NCBI GenBank assembly: GCA_022457155.1
Contig: JAJGOT010000197.1
Location: 698,001 to 762,000, forward strand
Length of the DNA: 64,000 bases
Direction: 5' to 3'
DNA from: Cladopsammia gracilis
Taxonomy: Eukaryota; Cnidaria; Anthozoa; Scleractinia; Dendrophylliidae
In this document: positions 56,201-64,000 of the stretch, piece after piece
Position numbering within the stretch: the first letter of the stretch is position 1
Layout of the letters: every line of letters begins with the position of its first letter
Position numbers and translations under genes: made by a program
Notes under the pieces: model-generated
What the model was told of the DNA's origin: nothing
The model's input: only the letters and a program-made list of their open reading frames with translations
Databases searched by the model: none

Positions 56201-59200
56201 TTCGCGCAACGATACGCATGCGCCACTCGCCTCAGACTACACGGTTTGCCGTTTTCATCTTGGAACGAAGTTCGTTTTCAGTTTACATGATACCAGAATG
56301 AAATGTCATACCTGAACGTGAATTTCATTCGGATTGAAAACCGGAGTGAACTTATTCCGGAATGACCTGCACGGGAACAAAATTTCGTCTCGGTATCATG
56401 TAAACAGATACAGAGAAATATATGGAGATGGAATGAACTCGTTCCAGAAAGAAAGTCATTCCGGTATCATGTGGATAGCCCCTCAAGTAATTTTAAACCA
56501 AAGCAATCGCGAAATTACTTTACACGCTCAGTTGAAAACCACTCTAAGTTATCAACTTATCACTGCGGTTGGATTTTATAGGAATTTCATAGGGCGGGCG
56601 ACAGCAACACAGTTGACCAACACAAGTTACCAGTGGAAGTAACTGCAAGATTCATCCGCTTCCACCCAACTAAACAAAATAATTGGAACTGTCTTAGAGT
56701 GGAGGCTTATGGCACCGGTGAGTCTAAAGGACGCGATTATGGGGTATATATATTTCAGGGCGACATAAAAAAGGAAGAGGCTTATATGGCGCACATATCA
56801 CCGTATCACATGTCTGAAGGCGTTTTACATACACGTATGAGAATGAGATCGGACGTCAGCTTATGAAGGCGCCTCAGGCAGCCGCTATCGGTCCATTGTT
56901 GATCTCATTTCCGCCACCCACCCCACCCCACCGATGAACAATGTATGGCACACAGCCTCAGGCAGGCACACACGTCCTCGGTGGCTCTTTTACGTCCCCA
57001 GCGGACACGGGACAGCCATTTCTACGTGGTCATCCGAGCCACGTGAAGGTCTAACAGATATCATAGCAAAGGCAGCACCTTCGCCCTCAGTTGCGTTTAG
57101 ACCCTGAAGGCCGGTTATTTAAACGAAGTCTAACTTAGACCGCGGTTTAAGACAATTAATGGACCTTCGCATCTGTTGCTAAGTGGGTCATTTAAAGCAG
57201 AAAAATATTTTTCTAGTCTGTGCTTTATGCTTTCTGGACAGTGTTTACAGTAAATAACGTTTAAATATTAGGGTTGGCCAGATTGAAATTGGTTTAGACC
57301 GCGGTTTTGTTAAACACCATCTAAACTTTGTTAAAGGGAGGGTTTCACGGTTCGGCGCATGTGCAAGCCATGACGTAACCAATTTAATTTCATTGTTTAG
57401 ACCAATCGGAAGCGAGTAGATAACTCTGGCGGGAAATTTGCCCGTGAAAATTTCGCTGATTGAATGGATAATTATACATACCCAAATGCTGACTCGTCCC
57501 CAGTCGTCCTTCTTGGTAAGACGCGGGAGACGCGCGTTGGGGATAGAAGCGCGACCAAAGGGGGTGATGGGAACACCTCGCGCTCCCCTCGGCCGCGCTC
57601 TTCTCGTGAATTGAGAGACGACTGGGGACGAGTCAGGCCCAAATGCGCCATAAAAGCCACCAGAGCGTAGAATAAATCCTTCAGGTCAAAGGTTTTATTC
57701 AGTGTTGACTTTGTCGGGTGTAATCCGTTGAAATTTTCTGTGAATTTTGGTCATCCTTCGCTTTGTTTGGACTAATTATAGTATGTGATTATTGAAGTAA
57801 ATATGAGTGGTTTTTTAACCGATGGTAAGCAAGCGAATAAAGCAATTTAATCTGTGCACATGCGCCGAACCGTGAAACCATCCCTTTAAAATAACCGGCC
57901 CTGAGTGTTGGTCCGGCCGCGATTCAAACCCGCGACCTCCCGCGGATTTGACTGGTACTCTATCAACTGAGCTAACCTTGCGGCATAAATCCGTGTTGTA
58001 GTTTCCATTGCCAAGCATTGAAAAATACCCAAACGACCAAGAAAAAGTAACGACATCTGCCCAAGTAGAATGGAATAGGCCATTTGCACGATGACGTCAT
58101 ATGACTACAACTACCAGAATCCTTCAGTTTTTTGTTTTGTAGTGCAAATTAGGGCTATTGTTATTTAAACCGCACTGGGATTACAAAATTTAAATGAGAG
58201 AGGAAAAACGAAATGAATTCTGGTAGTTGTAGTCAAATGACGCCATCGTGCAAATGTCCTATTGAGTTCAACTTTGCGTTAATCCTCGATTAGCGTTATC
58301 CTACTGAGTCTGAAAACAGAGACCTAAAGCGTAATCCCGCCTTCTTTCCCAGAGTCAGTTATGGAGATATGTAAAACTGAATATATGTAGTTAACTTTTG
58401 GGTCTGTCGGCAATCAAATCCTATGGTGTGACCATTAAAGGCTGGTTTTCACTAACGACGGAGTCAGAGTCGTAATCAGAAGCGCAGAGCGTTACGATCT
58501 AGTGAAAATCAAACCGACGGAATCGGAAGAAGTTTACGGAGTCATAAGAGGAATCGGAAAAAAATGGAACCGTTCTGATTCTTCCGACTCGGATTCCGTC
58601 GAGCTTATGACTCCACTTGCGACTCCGACTTTCGATTTTCACGGTAGTTTCTTGGTGTCGCGGATGGTGTGATCACCAAATGACGTAAAACAAAAGATTC
58701 AAAAGACACTGAACAATACCCACACCACGACACAAAAGCTAACCAACAATGGCTTCCGCAACACCAAGAAACACCCATTTTCACTAGGTCGGAAGCGTTC
58801 TTAAGACTCCAACTCCGTCGCCAGTGAAAACCAGCCTTAAATGAATTCTCATCAGCAGTACTTTCGCATGGTAACAATTTGGTACCAAAATGACATTTGT
58901 TTTTTCCCTGAATTTTGATCTTTGGCACTCTTGGGAGTTAAAGGTAGTTGTTTTCAACAAAACAAAAGTCCAAGGTGGAATAAAACTACCATGAGCGTTT
59001 CATAGAGTTAACAAGGAATAAAAATGAGCTAAAATTTCGTAACATGAAAGAAACCCTAAAAGCCAGGAAACTCTTTGACGAATAACAAAATAGTAGACAT
59101 CACGCAATTTTTATCCCCTTACCATCCATTACCATCCCCACTGAAAACTGCCTTTTGGTGATATATGGAAGTGTTCTTCGTAGCGACTTTTAATTATTAT

Positions 59201-59273
59201 TTTAATATTGTTTCTATGTTTGTATCTTCTGTCAACAGAACCACTACTACTTGAAAACAAGTGCATGTACTGA
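53207..59273 (+). CDS. Secreted double F5/8 type C (discoidin) protein, gene B
   Basis: Exons 53207-53258, 53862-54193, 54748-54883, 55276-55607, 56582-56717 and 59239-59273 join in frame to 340 residues. A signal peptide (MTVTIGIFVLLLGIPQG) is followed by two F5/8 type C domains (about 23-173 and 179-329) and a tail ending NKCMY. Each domain is encoded by one 332-base plus one 136-base exon, and the two 332-base exons differ at only a handful of positions (one change turns SDG into SDR). Each pair begins and ends in phase 1 (468 bases), so either pair can be skipped without frameshift. Two separate transcripts or alternative use of the pairs are therefore possible. AATAAA at about 59360. Paralogue of gene A; the ligand is unknown. 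Confidence 0.85.
54430..54713 (+). repeat. Old GAGCGGTTTTC-family MITE, gene B first exon pair
   Basis: Diverged copy: GAGTGTCGTAAGACCAAAAC, TTAGCGCGGGAAAACGCGTA, ending CACTTGAAGACCAGTCTAAG. Orthologous in position to 41490-41957 and to 55806-56548. Confidence 0.75.
55806..56548 (+). repeat. Old GAGCGGTTTTC-family MITE, gene B second exon pair, split
   Basis: Left part 55806-56054 (GAGTGTCGTGAGACCAAAAC ...), right part 56484-56548 (GCAATCGCGAAATTACTTTA ... AACCACTCTAAG). A separate inverted-repeat element lies between. Confidence 0.75.
56055..56483. repeat. Inverted-repeat element (AGGGGCTATACACATG ends)
   Basis: Starts AGGGGCTATACACATGATAC and ends ATCATGTGGATAGCCCCT, with further opposed GGAATGA / TCATTCC words. 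About 429 bases, non-coding, nested in the MITE above. Confidence 0.85.
57109..57903. repeat. Inverted-repeat element (GGCCGGTTATTT ends) with nested insert
   Basis: AAGGCCGGTTATTTAAACGA at the left and CTTTAAAATAACCGGCCC at the right; GACCGCGGTTTAA and GTTTAGACCGCGGTTTTG occur inside; TTCGGCGCATGTGC / GCACATGCGCCGAA pair. The 57490-57637 foldback is inserted within it and a SINE head abuts its right end. Confidence 0.7.
57490..57637. mobile_element. 148-base MITE with perfect 9-bp target duplication
   Basis: Arms TGACTCGTCCCCAGTCGTC and GACGACTGGGGACGAGTCA. Flanks CCCAAATGC at 57481-57489 and 57638-57646 are identical. GC-rich interior, no coding capacity. Same insertion class as 12457, 43847 and 44278. 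Confidence 0.85.
57899..57988 (-). repeat. tRNA-derived SINE head
   Basis: On the minus strand: GCCGCAAGGTTAGCTCAGTT (A box), GGGAGGTCGCGGGTTTGAAT (B box) then GGCCGGACCAACACTCAGGG. The boxes and spacing are tRNA-like, but the acceptor and anticodon stems do not form properly, so it is a SINE or pseudo-tRNA. It lies in the last intron of gene B. Confidence 0.65.
58340..58945 (+). repeat. AACCCTTT MITE split by another MITE
   Basis: Left part 58340-58438 (AGTTATGGAGATATGTA, CCTATGGTGTGACCATT), right part 58838-58945 (TCATCAGCAGTACTTTCGCA ... TTTGGCACTCTTGGGAGTTA). The insert occupies the spot where CATTCAAATGA would be. Confidence 0.75.
58439..58837. repeat. 399-base MITE with TAA target duplication (PIF/Harbinger-like)
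   Basis: Ends AGGCTGGTTTTCACTAACGA and CGTCGCCAGTGAAAACCAGCCT (first and last parts complementary), flanked by TAA at 58436-58438 and 58838-58840. GACTCCGAC-type words repeat in both orientations. A related element lies at 63.60-63.81 kb. Confidence 0.8.
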
Positions 59274-60114
59274 ACTGTCCTCAGTTATCACCTGAGTCGT
59301 TAGTAAACTTATCATATATCCGGCTAGTAACACTGCACTGAGAACTGAATTAAAACTAAAATAAACTAAAATGATCTGTTACTTTATCATACTGTTATTG
59401 TGTTCAACCGATGATCGGCCAATGGCCAACCCACCGGCGAAAATGTAAGAGACATGAGAGGCGTGTAATATGAAAGAGACGAGGGAGCGAGAAAATCCTC
59501 TGGCACCCAGGGTACCTCCACCGTTGTAAACTCAAACATCTGAGTGAGGCATATAATGCGATTGACTGAAAACAAGCGCGACGCGCCAGGCATCTTGGGA
59601 AGAAGAAAGACCTTCCATCTTTTTTTTTTTTTGGTATGATGAATAATTTCGGTGTCGTTCAATTAGTCAAGTAGTTCAAATATTTGTTATTGAACTAACG
59701 CGAGGTCCGTATTGGGAAAAAACACTAGTTTTTGGTCGGTGCCAATTGTTATGGCCCTTTCACAAATTTATCGACAGTAAAGTATATCTCTGTTGACAAG
59801 CGCGCTCACTTCAAAGACGAAAGTTTAATACATTGTCGCAAAAGTTTTGCCGGAATTGTAGCAAAGACCCCCATGAAAATGTTTCTACGTCATACAACAC
59901 AGCCGTTTTGTTTTTACATCTTAACCGTCCGTCTGGTAGACTACGAGCAGACGCTCTCGTTCCTCGCGACTTCGTAGCCTATCAGTATAGCAAAATTCGG
60001 ACCGCTCAGGAACCCAATCAAAGAGCCCCTTTTCATCGTCGACTAATTCAGTCACGTCATAATACACTCGAGCCTCTCTTTACACACTCCTCTATTACGG
60101 ATAGTTCTTTCCGT

Positions 60115-60345
60115 CCCGAGATACCAAAATTCATACAGTCCCCACCCCTATAATACCGACACCTCTATTGTGCGGACACCTTTATTGTGCTGACACCTCT
60201 ATAATACGGACACCTTTATTGTGCGGACACCTCTATAATACCGACACCTCTATTGTGCGGACACCTCTATAATACGGACACTTCTATTGTGCGGACACTG
60301 GGGTCTGTCCCTTTGGTGTCCGTATTAAGGAGGTGCGACTGTAGT
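60115..60345 (+). repeat. Short tandem repeat GACACCTCTAT(AATAC/TGTGC)G
   Basis: About nine units of 19-20 bases alternating GACACCTCTATAATACG and GACACCTCTATTGTGCG, closed by GGTGTCCGTATTAAGGAGGT, which is the inverse of the unit. Confidence 0.85.
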
Positions 60346-60368
60346 AGAGTACGCAATATCTGCAGCCC

Positions 60369-60747
60369 GGGACCCGGTTGTTCAAAAGGTGGATAGCGCT
60401 ATCACTATCCAGCGGAACACAAAGGACTTTGTTCATACTTATCCGCTGGATAGTGATTTATCCGGTGGATAGCGCCATCCACCGGATAAATCACTATCCA
60501 GCGGATAAGTATGAACAAAATCCCTCTCCGCTGGATAGTGATTTATCCGGTGGATAGCGCTATCCACCGGATAAATCACTATCCAGCGGATAAGTATGAA
60601 CAAAATCCCTCTCCGCTGGATAGTGATTTATCCGGTGGATAGATAAATCACTATCCAGTGGAACACAAAGGATTTTGTTCATACTTATCCGCTGGATAGT
60701 GATTTATCCGGTGGATAGAGCTGTCCACCTTGTGAACAACCGGCGCC
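60369..60747. repeat. Hairpin array in a GGTTGTTCAAA-ended element
   Basis: Ends GGGACCCGGTTGTTCAAAAG and TGTGAACAACCGGCGCC. Inside, GGATAGTGATTTATCCGGTG and its complement CACCGGATAAATCACTATCC alternate five to six times, with AAGTATGAACAAAATCC between, so nearly every base can pair with a neighbour. Confidence 0.9.
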
Positions 60748-61029
60748 AGTAGGAGAGATGGACAATGATGATGACGACGCAATATCGGAAAACCTTTTTT
60801 ATTTCATTTTTGAAATATATTTAATAGATTTATTTAGGGACCATAGGTACGTTTTATAAAAGTACACGACTTTTAACCATTATATATTTACAGTTCTATG
60901 ATAAAACCTAATTCACCATTACCTCTAGTGAGAAACAATATTCATTAATTTTTACCCCGGGATAATATTATTGTTGAGATAATAACAGGAACCCATTGCA
61001 AGGTGAGGATAAGGACGATTGGCGAGGCC

Positions 61030-61230
61030 CGGGAGGGGGGGGGGGGGTACCCCTAAAATGACCACAGTTAGCATTATCACGGTATCTTTTAGGGTATTGA
61101 GCCGAAAAAATGTGACAGAATATGTCATGTTTTTGAACATCAACAAAATTCTGGTACCTTTTAAGGTGTTCTTCGATAATTTCCCTCGAGCACCCCCATC
61201 CTTTTTTTTAGGAGTCCCCCCCCCCGGGGG
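61030..61230. repeat. Short G-run/C-run element
   Basis: G run, then TACCCCTAAAATGACCACAG, TTTTAGGGTATTGAGCCGAA, and ending CGAGCACCCCCATCC ... TTTAGGAGTCCC with a C run. Relative of 16188-16470. Confidence 0.7.
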
Positions 61231-61381
61231 GAGCGAAGATGTAAATGATGAGTGTTAAAAGAAAACTTGGAAACGCCAGGATTGCTTCGGCTTACTTAAA
61301 TTTTGCAAACATCTTGTGACAACATGGAACTTCTTTTGATCCACAAATGAAGAAGATATTTCTTAAACTTGTTACTGTTCT

Positions 61382-61736
61382 GGGCCCAGTTGCTAGAAAG
61401 TTGGTTAAGGCGGTTAACCCGGGGTTAACGCGACTAAACTGGGAATAGCGTGGCTAAACCGGGAATAACGCGGCTAACCCGGAGAAAACGCGGCTAATCC
61501 AGGGATAACGCGGCTAATCCAGGGATAACACAGCTAACCCGGGGGTAATCCTGGTTTCTGTTTCTATTGTTTGAAAGTATTTTAACTGGTAATTTAAAAA
61601 AACAATTTGAGAGCAGTCAAAGTTAAATTGTAGGCTAAAAAATTATTTCCAGGAATCTGCTTTGAAACTGCGTAGATTTGGATTTAAAGTTCGTGTTAAT
61701 CCTGCTTTGAACAACTCGGCACCGGGCATTAATTTG
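61382..61736. repeat. GGTTGTTCAAA-type element with GCGGCTAA tandem core
   Basis: Starts GGGCCCAGTTGCTAGAAAGT and ends CTGCTTTGAACAACTCGGCACCGGG. The left half repeats AACGCGGCTAACCCGGGGAT-like units of 20-21 bases about six times. Confidence 0.7.
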
Positions 61737-61744
61737 TTTTTGCT

Positions 61745-63275
61745 TCAAAACGGTTTTTTTATGAGTCTCTCAAGTTTCTTTATTCTGCTCGATTCCTGCT
61801 CGGTCGCGGCATGGGACTGAACGTTGGAGGATTCTCCAGGTGCACTGCCTGCCGGAGAGGAGGGGTGTCGGGAGCGGAAGAGGTCCAGCATGCTGTGTTG
61901 CTCGCTTCGTTTTAAACCCTGGGGAGGGAGAACGGTGAAAAATGTCAAATAAAAACAAGCGATTTACAGGGGTGGAGTGGGGAGACAGCAAGGGTAAAAG
62001 GTAATTGTTAAAGGGGCAGTATCACGAGGTCGAAACTTGAAAACGTCGGCCCACGTTTTCAAGTTTGATTCCGCAAATTCAAAAAGGCCGTCAAGAAGTG
62101 GAGGTATTTGTTGAATCAAAAAATCTGTTTTGATAGCCGGAAGAAAGAAAAAAATCACTTTTAACCGTGATATGTCCAAAATTCCGGTGCAAGAATAGTG
62201 AACAGTGCCGCGCGTGGAGCCTCGTGATACTGCCCCTTTAAGAGATGCAACCGACAGCAAGCAAGTCGGGTAACTGTGTTGAAGGCACAAGTGTTACAAC
62301 TAATCACAAATTTAATGATGACCTAGAGGTCATCAACTTTGAATGACAGGTGCCAAGCACGTTTACGGACATTTGTGATCAAACGTTATTACACTTATGA
62401 CTGACTTTATTACATTTGTAACCAGTTATTACACTTGTGACAACGGGTGAGATAAGCGCAGAAATAGAAAAGACTTGGTCTCTTGGTTGGGAAAACGCAC
62501 CAAATAAATGCACCTAACTGCCTCGCACAATGTGGCTCTTCTTGCCGAGTGCACGTTGCACCATATATTCAGTTACAAGGCTCGGCAAACACACACAAAA
62601 ACATATAAAAAGGCAGCGTTACTTTTAAACGTCGCTGAAAAGGATGGCACCCCAAAACATTAGGTAAAACTTGTAAACCAAGGAAGATTGCGATGGCCTT
62701 ACGTGTTTTTCGCGCGTCTGATTCGGTTAGTATTTGCTCTTTACCTCCAGGCATTGGATTTCGCGCGCGAGTTTTTCCCCATTTGTTAGAAATACAGTAA
62801 CTATTTTTGGCTGGTTATCCACTGGTATGGTATATACTAAAACAATTATTCATCTCAGTGAAGGCGAAGAGTGGTAGATATTTACCTCTCCGCTTCGCGG
62901 CTCGACAAATATTTACCACAAATATCAAACGTTACTTCGGTGAATAATTGTTAATTATTGTTATTTTAACTGCTGTAGTCGTTGACGATTATTATGATAA
63001 ATAACATGTGCATCAATAGATGGACAAAAAGAGTTATTAAGAGTGACCATTATGTGTTTGTAGTTTGTTGACACTGCTGTGGAATAACTAGATATCAGAG
63101 CAAGAATTGGGGCAATACAAATACATTTAACGAACAATTCAAGGCTCCAGTAACCCTTGACTGATCTAACCTTCATGTCCAGAAGCTTCTGGAAGTTGGA
63201 TGTGTCTGTATCTGCGAGCAATTTGATGTAATTATCTACAAAACCCACGGGAGGATCGTGCGGTGACATGACCAC
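61745..63275 (-). CDS. VPS53: VPS53, last two coding exons (partial)
   Basis: Subunit of the GARP and EARP tethering complexes, which capture endosome-derived vesicles at the trans-Golgi and recycling endosomes. On the minus strand, exon 63275-63171 (35 codons, phase 0) encodes [20 protein letters not shown] then [15 protein letters not shown]. The last exon, 61918-61745, encodes [20 protein letters not shown], a Ser/Pro/Gly/Ala-rich linker, and [18 protein letters not shown] followed by TGA. Both the LDMKGLKRSEQ join and the [13 protein letters not shown] end match the VPS53 C-terminus. Acceptor CAG and donor GT are in place. All upstream exons lie beyond the right edge. The intron holds a MITE. 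Confidence 0.9.
62009..62242. repeat. MITE with TTAA target (piggyBac-like)
   Basis: Ends AGGGGCAGTATCACGAGG and CCTCGTGATACTGCCCCT, each bordered by TTAA. Inner GAAAACGTGGGCC-type arms also fold. In the VPS53 intron; the minus-strand open frame across it is a by-product. Confidence 0.8.
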
Positions 63276-64000
63276 CTGAAAACAAACAAACAAATAAAGA
63301 ATCAAAATTAATTTCAGATTGAGATTCAGAATCAGGCTCGACAGGGGTAAAAACCTACAGAGGGGGACATGAACATGAAAGAATGGGGCGGAGACTGGTG
63401 GGAAAAAAGTGGCATTTTTAACGTCCTGAGAAGCGTGAGAAATAGGCCAAAGTATGCTCAATGTGATATATTATTTTGCAATGGCAAAAGCCAGGGAAGC
63501 TGCTACCGCTGAGTACGGTAGACTGAAAGCGTAGTTCACATAGCTGAACTAGAAAGTAGAGTTTCTGATGCCTATTACTAATCAGGTATTAATAAGGGCT
63601 GGTTCTCACTGGCGAAGAAAGCGACGAAAGGGACGAAAGCAGAAGCGGAATCGGATTAAAAGGAAACGTTTTGATCCTTCCAATTCCAATTCCGCTGAGC
63701 TTCCGATTCCTATTGCGACTCCGTGTTTTGATTTACACTAGAACGTAAGGCTCCTTACTCTTCCGACTCCGACTACGCTTCCGATTACGTCGCTAGTGGG
63801 AACCAACCCACTTAAAAAAATATATGCCAAACCGCCGGTCAGTAAATCCTCATAAACTGGAATTCGACTTGAACCATTTACCCCCAGAACATACGTGATA
63901 TGGAATATAAAATAGACTCGATATAAGGTATAATGAAATGACTACGATCAGCAGCCGATTACCGGCTCCTGCCACGATGAAGTACAGTGTTTTCCACTTC
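63276..64000 (-). other. VPS53 intron sequence to the window edge
   Basis: No further VPS53 exon was recognised up to the edge. The only structured part is the inverted-repeat element at 63597-63812. Confidence 0.6.
63597..63812. repeat. Inverted-repeat element related to 58439-58837
   Basis: Starts AGGGCTGGTTCTCACTGGCG and ends CGTCGCTAGTGGGAACCAACCC; interior rich in opposed TTCCGATTC / GAATCGGA words. Shorter than the 58.4-kb relative. Confidence 0.75.

Larger units (their letters stand above)
53640..56720 (+). repeat. Tandem duplication of the discoidin exon pair
   Basis: The unit 53640-55048 (from AATAAGTGTATTGGAAAACT through both exons) recurs at about 55049-56720. Both copies carry the old GAGCGGTTTTC MITE before the 136-base exon. 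The second copy is longer because an AGGGGCTATACACATG element inserted into that MITE. Confidence 0.85.
59274..61744. other. Intergenic region gene B to VPS53
   Basis: 3' flank of gene B, duplicated from gene A (59275-60065 against 42430-43400), followed by a tandem repeat, a hairpin array, a G/C-run element and a GGTTGTTCAAA-family element. The VPS53 3' UTR must lie in its right part, but no clear polyadenylation signal close to the stop was found. Confidence 0.6.

Noticed and set aside
57899..57988. Possible functional tRNA gene
   Set aside because: A and B boxes are present, but the acceptor and anticodon stems do not pair; better explained as a tRNA-derived SINE.
61964..62290. 108-residue minus-strand open frame in the VPS53 intron
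   Set aside because: It spans the TTAA-flanked inverted-repeat MITE and is not continuous with the VPS53 reading frame.

Overview
The window is nuclear DNA of an animal: AT-rich, intron-dense genes with GT-AG splice sites, no operons, and a heavy load of short inverted-repeat transposons, tRNA-derived SINEs and non-LTR retroelements. The gene content (VMP1, a nucleoredoxin with two live CPPC sites, secreted discoidin-domain proteins, VPS53) and the style of the repeats fit a cnidarian, most likely an anthozoan such as a stony coral. That assignment is inference; no mitochondrial or rRNA marker is present.

Layout. (1) 1-3.2 kb is repeat-filled intergenic DNA. (2) 3.25-15.6 kb, + strand: a complete vacuole membrane protein 1 gene in 12 coding exons (412 residues). 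Its intron at 11.7-14.8 kb holds a nest of inverted-repeat elements, one of which carries a RecQ-type helicase fragment and has a perfect 9-bp target duplication. (3) 15.6-19.9 kb is intergenic, with a satellite and a LINE 3' fragment. (4) 19.86-30.67 kb, + strand: a complete six-exon nucleoredoxin gene (410 residues) with two perfect cAMP-response-element motifs just upstream and two ~88-bp minisatellite arrays in its introns. (5) 30.7-34.8 kb is intergenic. (6) 34.8-42.4 kb, + strand: a secreted single-domain F5/8 type C (discoidin) gene of four exons (181 residues). (7) 42.4-53.2 kb is intergenic; it contains a second copy of the discoidin gene's 5' flank, broken by a block holding a LINE that landed with an internal inversion and a 15-bp target duplication. 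(8) 53.2-59.3 kb, + strand: a second discoidin gene in which the domain-encoding exon pair is itself duplicated, predicting a two-domain protein (340 residues). (9) 59.3-61.7 kb is intergenic with strong hairpin repeats. (10) 61.7-63.3 kb, - strand: the last two coding exons of VPS53; the rest of the gene lies beyond the right edge.

VMP1 (ER scramblase-like autophagy factor) and VPS53 (GARP/EARP tethering) both act in membrane traffic, and nucleoredoxin is a thioredoxin-fold redox regulator, but nothing in the sequence links them functionally. The two discoidin genes are true tandem paralogues: 5' flank, exons, intron insertions and 3' flank are all duplicated. The most unusual material is the set of at least four, probably five, elements with 9-bp target duplications (12.46, 43.85, 44.28, 57.49 and probably 50.30 kb). 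Two of them share TAGCCTGC termini, and one of those two carries the RecQ-like helicase sequence.
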